DNA of 64,000 nt from Streptomyces akebiae (GCF_019599145.1 NZ_CP080647.1:9796001-9860000); one strand, 5' to 3'; positions 8,380 through 17,603 are shown, counted from the first letter of the stretch. The notes: generated by a model not told the origin, from the sequence alone. Numbers and translations are program-made.

Positions 8380-9711
8380 TCAGGAGACGGCGGATTCGCT
8401 CGTCACGCGGTCCGCGGCGCCGTCGCCGGCCGTTGCCGCGGCCCTCCTGCGCAGCACGGCGGGAGCCGTCTCCCGCAGCCCGAGGGCGAGCAGAACGACC
8501 AGCGCGGCGCCCCCGGCAGAGATGTACATGGCCGTCTGAAGCCCCCACTGGTCGGAGGCCCATCCGGCGATCACGGGAGCGAGGAAACCGCCGGCGAGCT
8601 CTCCGATGCCCATGACCAGGCCGAGGGCGGTCGCCAGCGCCCCACGTGGGACCGTCTCCGCGGGGATGGTCGCCATGAACAGGGTGAAGCAGCCAAGGCC
8701 CGTATACGTGAGCACGACGACTGCGCCGAGCATCAGAGGGCTGCTCACGTACACCACGGCCAGGGGGCAGAGCGCGGCCATCACGGTGAAGACGATCAGC
8801 GTGCTCTTGCGCCCGAACCGGTCCGAGATTCCCGGTGTGACGAAGCCCCACAGCACCCACGCCACTCCGAGGCAGGTCATGACGCCGCTCATCGTCGCGG
8901 GTGAGAAGCCCTTGACCGAGGTCATGTAGACAGGCGCGAACGTGATGATGACGAAGAACCAGGTCATGTACGCGCAGGCGATCAGTACGCAGAGGATGAT
9001 GTTGCGCTGCCGGAGGATGCCGCCGATGGTCGGCTTGGCCGCGTCGTCCCCGGACGCCGCCGCGGGCTCCGTCATCACACGGCCGCCCGGCGGCTCCTCC
9101 CGCACCGACCGCCAGATCCACAGGGCGATCAGCAGCCCCGGGACGATGGTGATGACGAACGCCAGTCGCCAGCTGTACTGCGTGGCGATCCACACCACCG
9201 CGAGCGGGCAGAGGATGCCGCCCAGCAGTCCGGCCGACGATCCCTGCAACAGACCCATGTTCAGACCGCGCCGGTGCTCCTGGGAGGCTTCCACCATCAG
9301 GGACTGCGACACCGGCAGTACGGCACCTTCCGCGAGACCCATCAGCGCCCTGGCCGCCAGCAGTGCGCCGAACCCGGCGACCAGTCCGCTCGACGCCGAG
9401 AAGCAGGAGAAGAGCACCACCGCGATGATGATCACGGGCTTGCGTCGGCCGAGCCGGTCGGACAGGTGCCCGGAGATCATTCCGGACAGGGCCCACGTCA
9501 GGGCGAGGACTCCGGAGAGTGTGCCCAGGGCGGTGTTCGAGAGGGGGATGTCCTCACTGATGAAAGGGACGAGGAAGAGCAGTGCCTGCCGGTCGAAGAA
9601 GACGAGGCCGAAGCCCAGGAACAGGATGACGAGCAGCTTGTTCTCGTAGCGGCGCGCGTCGGGAGTGAAGACGCCGAGTGGAGGGGACGCGGCGGATCGC
9701 TTTCTCAGCAT
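8380..9711 (-). CDS. MFS transporter (12-TM, metabolite/H+ symporter type)
   Basis: A 443-residue major facilitator with two blocks of six hydrophobic segments and a hydrophilic central loop (about residues 205-230, rich in charged residues). The signature between TM2 and TM3 is GHLSDRLGRRKP, with a matching SDRFGRKS in the second half. The start at 9711 is preferred over the longer frame to 9786 because GAGG lies 7 bases upstream and the sequence before it lacks transporter character. It is bounded by a strong hairpin downstream. With the GMC/aldehyde dehydrogenase pair on one side and an AraC regulator on the other, it is likely the importer for that pathway; the overall type resembles organic-acid/aromatic-acid symporters. 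Substrate is unproven. Confidence 0.88.
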   Translation of the reverse strand: MLRKRSAASPPLGVFTPDARRYENKLLVILFLGFGLVFFDRQALLFLVPFISEDIPLSNTALGTLSGVLALTWALSGMISGHLSDRLGRRKPVIIIAVVLFSCFSASSGLVAGFGALLAARALMGLAEGAVLPVSQSLMVEASQEHRRGLNMGLLQGSSAGLLGGILCPLAVVWIATQYSWRLAFVITIVPGLLIALWIWRSVREEPPGGRVMTEPAAASGDDAAKPTIGGILRQRNIILCVLIACAYMTWFFVIITFAPVYMTSVKGFSPATMSGVMTCLGVAWVLWGFVTPGISDRFGRKSTLIVFTVMAALCPLAVVYVSSPLMLGAVVVLTYTGLGCFTLFMATIPAETVPRGALATALGLVMGIGELAGGFLAPVIAGWASDQWGLQTAMYISAGGAALVVLLALGLRETAPAVLRRRAAATAGDGAADRVTSESAVS

Positions 9712-10089
9712 GAATGCCTCATTCGTCGGAAGAGCGGGGAGCCGGAGAGGCAGGAACAGCGGTGCCATGGGGAGTTGGGACAGCACGGGGTTGTCGACCA
9801 GTGCGGGGTGCCCTTCGGCCCTGGGGAAGGCCGAGGCGTCAGCCCGTTCCGTGTCTGTGGATGTTCCTGCGGAAGCCGCTCACCGCCGTCCGCGGAGGCA
9901 GGCGCCCGTGAGTGGGGTGCGGCTCTCTCTCACGACCGGAGGGTGCACCTCGTCAGGTCGCTCCGGCTTGCGTAGCGGTGCACCGGCCCTTGCTGCGGCG
10001 GGCACGATCGGCGGATCCGCCGTGTTCGGGTGTACTACGGCGACAGACGGCGACAGACGCGAACCGTGCGTCCGCGGCTGAGAGGCCCG
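9712..10089. other. Intergenic region between MFS and AraC genes
   Basis: 378 bp without a credible gene; the open frames here have no recognisable protein content. It should contain the promoter of the MFS gene on the minus strand. A CGACAGACGGCGACAGACG direct repeat (9-bp unit CGACAGACG twice, near 10040-10058) is the only structure I noticed. Confidence 0.5.
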
Positions 10090-11055
10090 CTAGGCGCCCA
10101 GCGCCGTACGCCCGGCTCCGCGCGCCTCCGACGGACTCATGCCGTAGGTGTCCTTGAAGGCGTGGCTGAAGTGGGCGGGGTCGGGAAAGCCCCAGCGGCT
10201 TCCGACGGCGGCGACGGGCATATGGGCGAGCGTGGGATCGGCGAGGTCGCGCAGGCACCCGGCGAGGCGACGCTCCCGGAGCCAGCCCGAGACCGTGTAT
10301 CCCCGCTCGGCCAGCAGTTTGTAGAGGAAGCGCCGCGAGATGTGGTGGGCGGCCGCGATCCGGTCGGGGCCGAGCCCCGGGTCGGAGAGCCGCTGCTCCA
10401 TGTACGTGAGGATCCGCTGGGCCAGTAGCTCCCGCCCGTCGTCCTGCTGTGCCACGTGCGCCGCGCACCGGTCCGCGAGCATGGCGCCGACCAGGTCGAC
10501 CACGCTGTCCGCGAGCCGGCGGGTGCCGAGAGCGTCCAGTTGCTGCACCTGCTCGGCCAGTCCGCGCAGGAACGGATGCACCACGGGCCCCAGCCCGTCG
10601 TCGCACGACACGGTTGTCGCGATCACGCGGGTCAGGTCACGCTCGGGCAGGCGGAGCATGACCCGCGGGAACATCAGCACGAGTGTGCGGTACTGCTGGT
10701 CGAAGTCGAGTGTGTACGGATGCCGGGTGTCGTAGATGGCCAGCTCACCCGGCTTGAGCAGGGCCTGGCGGTCCGCCTGGGTCAGCATGCACCGTCCGGC
10801 CAGCTGAAGACTCACCTTGACGAAGTCGGCCGGGTCGGAGGCGATGTGCCTCCGGGTGTGGGCGATGCCGTGCGGATCGGCGGCCACGACCGACACCTGC
10901 ACCGCGCCGAGCTGGGCGGTGTGCAGGGCGGCGTGGAAGTCGGGCACCTCGCGCGGCAGTGCTTCCAGCGGCACGAAACTCCGGCCGACCATGTCCCGCC
11001 AGAACTCGAAGCGTCCTGCGGAGGTCGCGTCCGACGGAGTCGTCATCGAGGGCAT
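10090..11055 (-). CDS. AraC-family transcriptional regulator
   Basis: A 321-residue regulator with an N-terminal AraC_binding_2-type sensor domain (about residues 20-190) and a C-terminal double helix-turn-helix (about 215-315). The second helix-turn-helix carries the usual WGFPDPAHFSHAFKDTYGMSP pattern. ATG at 11055 is chosen because GAGGAG lies 4 bases upstream; a start 27 bp earlier lacks this. It stands between the GMC/aldehyde dehydrogenase/MFS genes and the hpa operon, and a perfect dyad sits 48 bp upstream of its start. It most likely activates the GMC-aldehyde dehydrogenase-MFS genes in response to their substrate; control of the hpa operon is an alternative, although hpa has its own MarR gene. 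Confidence 0.9.
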   Translation of the reverse strand: MPSMTTPSDATSAGRFEFWRDMVGRSFVPLEALPREVPDFHAALHTAQLGAVQVSVVAADPHGIAHTRRHIASDPADFVKVSLQLAGRCMLTQADRQALLKPGELAIYDTRHPYTLDFDQQYRTLVLMFPRVMLRLPERDLTRVIATTVSCDDGLGPVVHPFLRGLAEQVQQLDALGTRRLADSVVDLVGAMLADRCAAHVAQQDDGRELLAQRILTYMEQRLSDPGLGPDRIAAAHHISRRFLYKLLAERGYTVSGWLRERRLAGCLRDLADPTLAHMPVAAVGSRWGFPDPAHFSHAFKDTYGMSPSEARGAGRTALGA

Positions 11056-11102
11056 GGGTCTCCTCTGCGGGCCCTGCGGCAAGGCGCCCGGGGGGCGTGC
11101 CG

Positions 11103-11126
11103 CCGGATACTAATCGTCGTATCCGG
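11103..11126. promoter_or_regulatory. Perfect 8-bp-arm dyad upstream of the AraC gene
   Basis: CCGGATAC (11103-11110) and GTATCCGG (11119-11126) flank an 8-bp AT-richer centre. The position, 48 bp before the AraC start, suits an operator or promoter element. It could alternatively be a weak terminator for the hpa operon, whose last gene ends at 11251, but T residues follow it only on the plus-strand side. Confidence 0.45.
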
Positions 11127-11250
11127 TTTTCACAAAGTGCGATGAATGGGTTGTATGGGAAGATCGCGTACGCGTCGAGGGCGCGAGGGAGAGGGCGGCG
11201 GTCCCGGAAGGGGCGCGAGACACCGCCGGGCCCCTCCCTCGCCCGTGGCA

Positions 11251-12267
11251 TCAGCCGAGGCCGTCCGCGCCGACCTGGACGGCGGACTCGTCGAGGACGG
11301 TGTCGGTGACGGGCTGCGGGTGCCCGTCGAGGTCGAGGACCGGGGTGGCCTCCTTGTACCAGGACTCGATGACGGCGTTGCCCCAGAAGTCGCGGCGGCG
11401 GTCGTCGCGCACGTTCCAGCGGTACGTCTCGTGGTCCGGGTCACCGGTGTAGTAGTCCGAGGTGTAGATCTCCACGCGGTGACCGTCGGGGTCTCGGAGA
11501 TACAGGTAGAAGGCGTTGGAGACGCCGTGCCGACCCGGGCCTCGTTCGATGTGGTGCTCCTTGTGCAGCGCGCCGAAGATGTCGGCCGCCCGCAGGACCT
11601 GGTGGGACTCGTGGGTGGCCACCCCGAGATGGTGCAGGCGCGGCCCCGCCCCGCCGGTGAAGGCGACGTCGTGGACGGTCTGCTTGCGGTACATCCAGGC
11701 GGCGTACAGCTCGTGCTCGCCGTCCTCGCTCTGTCCCTCGATGGTCTCCGAGCAGCCGAAGCCGAGGGACTGGTAGTGGGCGTAGGCGGCGGGGATGTCG
11801 GGGGTGCAGATGTTGAAGTGGTCCAGACGGGCGATCTCGGCGCCGTGGCGGATGTCGTAACGCTGGATGAGGCGCTCGGCGCGCTCGATCTCGTGGAAGA
11901 ACTCGACGGGGAAGCCGAGCGGGTCGATGACGCGGACGGCGTCGCCGACACCGTGCGCGCCCTCGCCCTTCTTCAGCCTCCTGACCGGGCGGCCGAGGTC
12001 GGTGAAGAACTTCTCCGCCTTGTCGACGTCCTCCGGCGTGCGGACCCGGTAGGAGATGTGGTCGAGGGCCGCGAGGTCGCCCTTGCGCAGGACCAGGGAG
12101 TGGTGGGTGAGTTCGTCCGTGCCGCGCAGGTACAGCGACTCCTTGTCCTCGTACTGCACGTGGAAGCCGAGCATGTCGACCCAGAACCAGCGGGCGGCGC
12201 CGAGATCGGTGACGGCCAGCTGGGCGTAGGCGGACCGGATGACGTCGGGGGCGTTCGAGGTGGTCAT
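11251..12267 (-). CDS. hpaD: Homoprotocatechuate 2,3-dioxygenase (VOC-fold extradiol)
   Basis: A 338-residue type I extradiol dioxygenase that opens the ring of 3,4-dihydroxyphenylacetate to 5-carboxymethyl-2-hydroxymuconate semialdehyde. Alignment by motif with the well-studied Brevibacterium enzyme gives metal ligands His150 (RLDHFN), His213 (RLHHLGVATHE) and Glu266 (RVEIYTSDYY), and the second-sphere His199 (TVHDVAF). The N-terminal VOC module (about 10-130) is the non-catalytic half. It is the last gene of the hpa operon; its ATG overlaps the hpaE stop (ATGA). The closing ~40 residues match the C-terminal tail of the family. Confidence 0.92.
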   Translation of the reverse strand: MTTSNAPDVIRSAYAQLAVTDLGAARWFWVDMLGFHVQYEDKESLYLRGTDELTHHSLVLRKGDLAALDHISYRVRTPEDVDKAEKFFTDLGRPVRRLKKGEGAHGVGDAVRVIDPLGFPVEFFHEIERAERLIQRYDIRHGAEIARLDHFNICTPDIPAAYAHYQSLGFGCSETIEGQSEDGEHELYAAWMYRKQTVHDVAFTGGAGPRLHHLGVATHESHQVLRAADIFGALHKEHHIERGPGRHGVSNAFYLYLRDPDGHRVEIYTSDYYTGDPDHETYRWNVRDDRRRDFWGNAVIESWYKEATPVLDLDGHPQPVTDTVLDESAVQVGADGLG

Positions 12268-13751
12268 GACGTGGCTCCGAAGCGGGGAGTGTGGACGTCA
12301 CCGAGGGCGACGTGGACGATCTTCGATTCGGTGTAGAAGTCGATGGAGTGGGCGCCGCCCTCGCGGCCGACGCCGGAGGCCTTGACCCCGCCGAAGGGCG
12401 TGCGCAGGTCGCGGACGTTGTGGGAGTTGAGCCAGATCATCCCGGAGTCGACGGCGTGGGCGATGCGGTGGCCGCGCTTGAGGTTCGAGGTCCAGATGTA
12501 GGCGGCCAGGCCGAACTGGGTGGCGTTGGCGAGCTCGATCGCCTCGGCCTCGTCGTCGAAGGGTGCGACGGCGACCACGGGGCCGAAGATCTCCTCCTGG
12601 AAGATGCGGGCGTCGCGGTCGACGTCGGCGAAGACGGTCGGCTGGAGGTAGTTGCCGTCGGCCAGGTGCGCGGGCCGTTCGCCGCCCGCGACGAGTCGGG
12701 CCTCCTTCTTGCCGATCTCGACGTAGTTCAGGACCCGTGCGTAGTGCTCCGGGTGGACCAGCGCGCCGACCTCGGTGGCGGGGTCGGACGGCAGGCCGAC
12801 ACGCACGTTCGCGGCCCGTTCCGCGAGTCGACGCGTGAACTCCTCGTACAGCGGCCGCTCGACCAGCACGCGCGAACCGGCCGTACAGCGCTCGCCGTTG
12901 AGGGAGAAGACACCGAAGACGACCGAGTCCAGGGCGGCTTCGAGATCGGCGTCGGCGAAGACGATCGCCGGGGACTTGCCGCCGAGCTCCATCGAGATCG
13001 TCTTCAGGTGCTGGGCCGAGGAGCGGATGATGTGCCGACCGGTGTCGGTGGAACCGGTGAAGGAGATCAGCGGCACGTCCGGGTGGTCGACCAGCGCCTG
13101 GCCGGCCTCCTCGCCGATGCCGTGCACGATGTTCACCACGCCCGCCGGGACCCCGGCCTCCGCGAAGATCTCCGGCCACAGACTCGCGGACAGCGGGGTC
13201 CACTCGGCGGGCTTGAGAACCAGTGTGCAGCCGGACGCGAGCGCCGGGGCGAGCTTCCAGCTCTCCAGCATGAACGGGGTGTTCCAGGGCGTGATCAGCC
13301 CGGCCACCCCGACCGGGGCGCGTACGACGTAGCTGAACTGGTCGCCGCCCTGCCGGAACGCCTCTTCGCCCAGTGCCACGACGACGTCCGCGAAGTAGCG
13401 GAAATTCTCGGCCGCGCGCCGCGCCTGGCCCCGGGCCTGGGTGATCGGCAGACCGGTGTCGTAGGTCTCCAGCCGCGCGAGCCGCTCGTGGCGGGACTCC
13501 ATGGCGTCGGCGATCCGGTACAGGACATCCGCGCGTGCCCGGTTGGACAGCCCGGCCCACTCGGGGAACGCGGCACGGGCAGCCGTCACCGCCCGGTCCA
13601 CGTCGGCCGCGGAGCCACGTGCGGCCTGTGCGTAGGCCGTGTTGGAGACCGGGTCGGCGACGTCGAAGGTGCGTCCGTCCGCGGCGTCGACGAGGGCACC
13701 GCCGATCCAGTGCGGGATGACGGTGGGAAGGTTTTCAGGGGTGGTGCTCAC
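12264..13751 (-). CDS. hpaE: 5-carboxymethyl-2-hydroxymuconate semialdehyde dehydrogenase
   Basis: A 495-residue aldehyde dehydrogenase that would oxidise the ring-cleavage product of HpaD. It has ITPWNTPFMLE, SFTGSTDTGRHI, the general-base glutamate in MELGGKSPAIV and the nucleophile in NGERCTAGSRVLV. The GTG start at 13751 shares bases with the stop of the DapA-like gene (GTGA), and its own stop overlaps the hpaD start, so the three are translationally coupled. A longer open frame to 14102 runs through the upstream gene and is rejected. The specific function rests on operon context with hpaB, hpaC and hpaD; motifs alone show only the superfamily. Confidence 0.88.
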   Translation of the reverse strand: MSTTPENLPTVIPHWIGGALVDAADGRTFDVADPVSNTAYAQAARGSAADVDRAVTAARAAFPEWAGLSNRARADVLYRIADAMESRHERLARLETYDTGLPITQARGQARRAAENFRYFADVVVALGEEAFRQGGDQFSYVVRAPVGVAGLITPWNTPFMLESWKLAPALASGCTLVLKPAEWTPLSASLWPEIFAEAGVPAGVVNIVHGIGEEAGQALVDHPDVPLISFTGSTDTGRHIIRSSAQHLKTISMELGGKSPAIVFADADLEAALDSVVFGVFSLNGERCTAGSRVLVERPLYEEFTRRLAERAANVRVGLPSDPATEVGALVHPEHYARVLNYVEIGKKEARLVAGGERPAHLADGNYLQPTVFADVDRDARIFQEEIFGPVVAVAPFDDEAEAIELANATQFGLAAYIWTSNLKRGHRIAHAVDSGMIWLNSHNVRDLRTPFGGVKASGVGREGGAHSIDFYTESKIVHVALGDVHTPRFGATS

Positions 13752-14680
13752 TGGGCGGCTCCGATCTGCTGGGTGAGGTCTCCGCCTTCGCGGAGCAACG
13801 CGCGGATCTTCGCCAGGCCCGCGTCGGTGGGAGAGGTGAGCGGCGGGCGGACATGGGGTGACGCGATACGTCCCTGCTCGTGCAGCACCCACTTCGCCGG
13901 CGCCGGGTTCGTCTCGACGAACAGCAGGTCGACGAGCGGGTGGAGGCGGTAGTGCAGATCGCGGGCTCCGTCGAAATCGCCGGCCTCCCACAGCTCGTAC
14001 ATGCGCGCCACCGCACCGGGCGCCAGATTGGCGACGGCCGAGACGAAGCCCGCGCCGCCGAGCGCGAGCAGCGGCAGGCAGAGCAGCTCGATGCCGGACC
14101 ACACCAGCAGCGACCGCCCGCAGGCGTGCAGGACCCGGGAGAAGTGCTCGAAGTCCTTCGTCGTCTCCTTCACCCCGACGAAGTTCTCGAAGTCCGTGAA
14201 CAGCCGCTTGACCGTCTCGGGCGCGATGTCGACGGCGGTGCGCGAGGGCACGTTGTAGGCGACGATCGGCAGGTCAGGGAACTCCCGTGCGACGGTCGCG
14301 TACCACTGGTACAGCGCCTCCTGTGTGGGGCGCGCGTAGTACGGCGTGATGACGAGAGCGGCGTCGGCGCCCAGCTCCGCCGCCGCGGCGGTGAGTTCTA
14401 GCGTCTCGTCGAGCTTGTGGGAGCCGGTGCCGGGCAGGAACGGGACGCGGTCGCCGATCTCGTCGACCGCCGTCCGCATGCCCGCGATCCGCTCGGCGAC
14501 GCTCTGCGCGCTGGGCTCGCCGGTGGAGCCGCCCAGCGAGATGCCGTGCGAACCGGACTCCAGCTGGAAGCGGATCAGTGAGCGCAGGCTGTCGTGGTCG
14601 ACGGCTCCGTCCGTGGTGAAGGGGGTGATGGCGGGGGCGATGGATCCGCGGATGGCGGACGGGTCGCTGCGGAACTTCAT
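13748..14680 (-). CDS. DapA-family class I aldolase/synthase in the hpa operon
   Basis: A 310-residue TIM-barrel protein of the dihydrodipicolinate synthase / N-acetylneuraminate lyase family. The Schiff-base lysine is Lys171 (GVKETTKD), the catalytic tyrosine Tyr142 (AYNVPSRT) and the loop GGSTGEPS is present. AAGGAG precedes the ATG at 14680, which also overlaps the stop of the FAH/RraA gene (ATGA). True dapA would normally lie in a housekeeping lysine locus, so a catabolic role is likelier. The operon lacks an HpaI-type class II aldolase, so this enzyme may cleave or process the 2-oxo acid intermediate of the lower homoprotocatechuate pathway. That role is inferred. Confidence 0.85.
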   Translation of the reverse strand: MKFRSDPSAIRGSIAPAITPFTTDGAVDHDSLRSLIRFQLESGSHGISLGGSTGEPSAQSVAERIAGMRTAVDEIGDRVPFLPGTGSHKLDETLELTAAAAELGADAALVITPYYARPTQEALYQWYATVAREFPDLPIVAYNVPSRTAVDIAPETVKRLFTDFENFVGVKETTKDFEHFSRVLHACGRSLLVWSGIELLCLPLLALGGAGFVSAVANLAPGAVARMYELWEAGDFDGARDLHYRLHPLVDLLFVETNPAPAKWVLHEQGRIASPHVRPPLTSPTDAGLAKIRALLREGGDLTQQIGAAQ

Positions 14681-16122
14681 GTGGGCTCTCCTTGTGTGCT
14701 TTGCTGCTTGCGCCACCGCTCGTACAGCTCGTGCCAGTCGGGACCGAGGGGATAAAGGCCGTCGATGCCGTGCCCGGCGCGCACCTGCTCGGTGATGAAG
14801 CGCTCCCGCCGTTCCTGCTCCCGGCAGTCGGTGATCAGCTCCCCGGCCAGCTCGGGTGGTACGACGACCACGCCGTCCGCGTCTCCGACCAACAGGTCAC
14901 CGGGCTGCACGAGGGCTCCGCCGCAGGCGATCGGCACACCCGTGTCCCACGGCACATGACGGCGGCCGAGGACGGAGGGGTGGGCTCCGCCGTGGTAGAC
15001 GGGCAGCCCGAGTTCGGTGACGGCGGCGCTGTCCCGCAGGCCTCCGTCGGTGACCACCCCGGCCGCGCCGCGCTGTTGGGCGCGCAGGGCGAGGATGTCC
15101 CCGAGGGTGCCGGCCGAGGTGTCCCGGCGGGCGTCCATGACCAGCACATGGCCGGGGCGCAACTGCTCGACGGCCCGCTTCTGGGCGTTCATGCCATTGC
15201 CGTACCGCTTGAACAGGTCCTCGCGCAGCGGCAGGTAACGCAGCGTGTGGGCGACGCCGACCATCTTCGTGTCCGGCCGTGTCGGACGTATCCCGTCGAT
15301 GGACATGTGCGGCAGCCCGCGCCCGCGCAACTGCGCGCTGAGTGTGGCGACCGCGACCGAACGCAGTCCTTCCTCGATGCGTTCGTCGAGGAGCGGGCCG
15401 GGTGTGAACGCGGGGCCGTGGGCGGCCTCGCGTTCGGCCGCGTCCGTCCTCGGCATCGCTCCGTACGTCTCCAGGGCGGGCCCGGAGGCGATGGGGTTGC
15501 GCAGCCGCCCGGTGGACTGCCCGTTGCCGGTGACCTCGACCTCCACCGTGTCGCCGGGGGAGACGACGGACGCGCCGGCCGGAGTGCCCGTAAGGATCAC
15601 GTCCCCGGGCTCCAGCGTGACCAGTCTCGACAGATCGGCGACGAGTTGCCCGAAGGGGAAGAGGAGGGTGTCGGTGGTGTCGTCCTGCACGAGTTCGCCG
15701 TTGACCCAGGTGCGCAACCGGAGTGCGTTCGGGTCGAGTTCGCGGGCATCCAGCAGCCGCGGCCCGATCGGGGTGAAGCCGTCGGCGCCCTTGGAGCGGA
15801 GGTTGGAGCCGCGGTCGGCATAGCGCAGGTCGTAGACCCCGGCGTCGTTCGCGGCGGTCACCCACCGCACGTGCGCCCAGCCGTCCTCCGGCCGCACCCG
15901 CTGGGCCCGACCGCCGATGACCAGGGCGATCTCGCCCTCGAACCCGAGAAGTTCACACCCCTCCGGGCGGACGACGGCCTCCTTGGTGCCGGCCAGCGAC
16001 GAGGGGGGCTTGAGGAAGTAGGAGGGCTGGGCCGGGATCCGGCCGCGCTCCTTCGCCCGGCTGGGGTAGTTGAGATGGACAGCGATGATCTTCGACGGGG
16101 GGTTGCCCAGGGGGTGCGTCAT
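14677..16122 (-). CDS. Fumarylacetoacetase-fold / RraA-like fusion, HpaG-type enzyme
   Basis: A 481-residue two-domain protein. Residues about 10-225 are a fumarylacetoacetate-hydrolase (FAH) domain with the metal ligands expected at Glu62, Glu64 (FEGEIA) and Asp93. Residues about 240-450 are an RraA / HMG-aldolase-like domain keeping GD at 341-342 and the GGLRD motif at 360-364 that carry metal and substrate contacts in active pyruvate aldolases. In Escherichia coli HpaG both halves are FAH domains giving decarboxylation and isomerisation; here the second half is replaced. The FAH half probably decarboxylates 5-carboxymethyl-2-hydroxymuconate-derived acid; the RraA half could be an aldolase or decarboxylase. 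The start overlaps the hpaB stop (TGATG). Confidence 0.85.
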   Translation of the reverse strand: MTHPLGNPPSKIIAVHLNYPSRAKERGRIPAQPSYFLKPPSSLAGTKEAVVRPEGCELLGFEGEIALVIGGRAQRVRPEDGWAHVRWVTAANDAGVYDLRYADRGSNLRSKGADGFTPIGPRLLDARELDPNALRLRTWVNGELVQDDTTDTLLFPFGQLVADLSRLVTLEPGDVILTGTPAGASVVSPGDTVEVEVTGNGQSTGRLRNPIASGPALETYGAMPRTDAAEREAAHGPAFTPGPLLDERIEEGLRSVAVATLSAQLRGRGLPHMSIDGIRPTRPDTKMVGVAHTLRYLPLREDLFKRYGNGMNAQKRAVEQLRPGHVLVMDARRDTSAGTLGDILALRAQQRGAAGVVTDGGLRDSAAVTELGLPVYHGGAHPSVLGRRHVPWDTGVPIACGGALVQPGDLLVGDADGVVVVPPELAGELITDCREQERRERFITEQVRAGHGIDGLYPLGPDWHELYERWRKQQSTQGEPT

Positions 16123-17603
16123 CAGGAGCGCTCCCGGCTGTGCTGATCCAGGCTGTGCTGGTTCAGGAAGGCCTGGACCTTCGCCTTGTACGGCTCGCGG
16201 TCGTACGACTTCACGTAGGCGCCGGCCATCCGGACGGGGTCGCCGAAGAAGTAGTACTCGTACAGCGCCTGGCGGCTGGAGAACGCCGAGACGCAGGTGT
16301 CCCAGACCAGACGGAACAGCTTCACGCGCTCGGCGCCGGTGAGGGTGGCCGACTGGAGGTAGGCCTCGATGTCGGCGGCCGCCGGGCCGTTGATGTCGAG
16401 TTCGGTGGGGGTGGCCATCAGGCCGGAGGCGCCGAGCTTGCGCAGGATCTGCGGGAAGCGCTGGTAGAGCTTGGGGTAGAGGTTGCGGGCGGCGTTGAGC
16501 GGGGCCCAGGCCGGGGTCAGCACCCCGTACTCGTTGACCTCGGCGTCCGCCTCCGCCGCGCGCAGGAAGGCGCGCAGGGTCTCCAGCGTGGTGATGATCT
16601 CGGCGATGTCCTCCTGGACGTGTGGGAACTGCTCGATCCCGATGGCCTCCGTGAGCAGGCTCACCAGTCCGAGGACGTACTCGGTCTTGGCGGTGGTGCG
16701 GGTGACGACCTGGTGGGTCATGTGCACCACGGAGGACGTCTGCGAGTAGAAGCCGTTGCACAGTTCGGCGTCACCGAGGGCGAAGCAGCGCTCGAAGGGG
16801 ACGTGCACGTCGTCGAAGACGACCACACAGTCCGACTCCTCGAAGCGGGAGGCGAGGGGGTGGTCGTGGCGCGGACGGTCGTAGTCGAGGGGCTCGCGGG
16901 CGATGTAGCGCAGGCCGGGGGTGTCGTTGGGGACGGCGAAGGCGTACGAGTACGGCTTGTCCTCCGGCGTGCCGCGCAGCACCGTGGACGGGAAGACGAG
17001 CATCTCGTCGGCGAAGGGGGCGATGGTGGCGAGCATGCGCGCCCCGCGGATCACCACGCCGTTGTCGTCCTCCTTCACGATGCGGGCCGCGAGCTTGCCG
17101 CCGGCCTGCTGGGTACCGGCCACGGCCCGGTTGACCTGCGGCGGGATCAGCGTGTGCGTGCACAGCAGGTCCTCCTCGCGGGCCTTCTCGTAGTAGCGGC
17201 GGATGTTCTCGCCGAAGGCGGGATCGGCCTGGGCGAACCAGTCGGCGGCCGAGGCGAGTGCCATCAGCGAGCTGTTCATGTAGTCGCCGGTGCGGCCGAG
17301 CATGCCGTTGCTGTGGTCGGCCCACACCTTGAACGCCTGGCGGCGCTTGACGAGGTCGTCCGCTGTGCGCGGAGTGAGGAAGGACGTGCCGACCGGCTCC
17401 CCGGAGGTGGGGGAGACGTACGTGAGGATGTCCTTGTGTTCGTCGCTGTGCTGGAGGTCGTACAGCTCGGCGTAGGTCTGCACCACGTTGCGGAAGGCGG
17501 GGTGTTCCTGGATTCCTCCGGTGAGCGTCTCGCCCTGGATGTGCACGGTGGGACGGGACTGGGAGAGGCGCTCGAGGAATTCCTTGCCGGTGCGTGCGGC
17601 CAT
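16122..17603 (-). CDS. hpaB: 4-hydroxyphenylacetate 3-monooxygenase, oxygenase component
   Basis: A 493-residue two-component flavin-dependent hydroxylase that uses reduced FAD to convert 4-hydroxyphenylacetate to 3,4-dihydroxyphenylacetate. The chain has the acyl-CoA-dehydrogenase-like fold of the HpaB family from end to end, with recognisable stretches such as WADHSNGMLGRTGDYMNS, the THTLIPPQVNR segment and FDDVHVPFERCF. Length is normal for the family. It is preceded at 56 bp by the flavin reductase gene and overlaps the next gene by one base. Neighbours hpaC, hpaD and hpaE make the assignment firm. Confidence 0.93.
   Translation of the reverse strand: MAARTGKEFLERLSQSRPTVHIQGETLTGGIQEHPAFRNVVQTYAELYDLQHSDEHKDILTYVSPTSGEPVGTSFLTPRTADDLVKRRQAFKVWADHSNGMLGRTGDYMNSSLMALASAADWFAQADPAFGENIRRYYEKAREEDLLCTHTLIPPQVNRAVAGTQQAGGKLAARIVKEDDNGVVIRGARMLATIAPFADEMLVFPSTVLRGTPEDKPYSYAFAVPNDTPGLRYIAREPLDYDRPRHDHPLASRFEESDCVVVFDDVHVPFERCFALGDAELCNGFYSQTSSVVHMTHQVVTRTTAKTEYVLGLVSLLTEAIGIEQFPHVQEDIAEIITTLETLRAFLRAAEADAEVNEYGVLTPAWAPLNAARNLYPKLYQRFPQILRKLGASGLMATPTELDINGPAAADIEAYLQSATLTGAERVKLFRLVWDTCVSAFSSRQALYEYYFFGDPVRMAGAYVKSYDREPYKAKVQAFLNQHSLDQHSRERS

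Noticed and set aside
11103..11126. Rho-independent terminator of the hpa operon
   Set aside because: Not clearly excluded, but short arms, wrong-side T residues and closeness to the AraC start favour an operator.
13748..14680. True dapA of lysine biosynthesis
   Set aside because: Embedded by ATGA/GTGA overlaps in the hpa operon with no lysine genes nearby.
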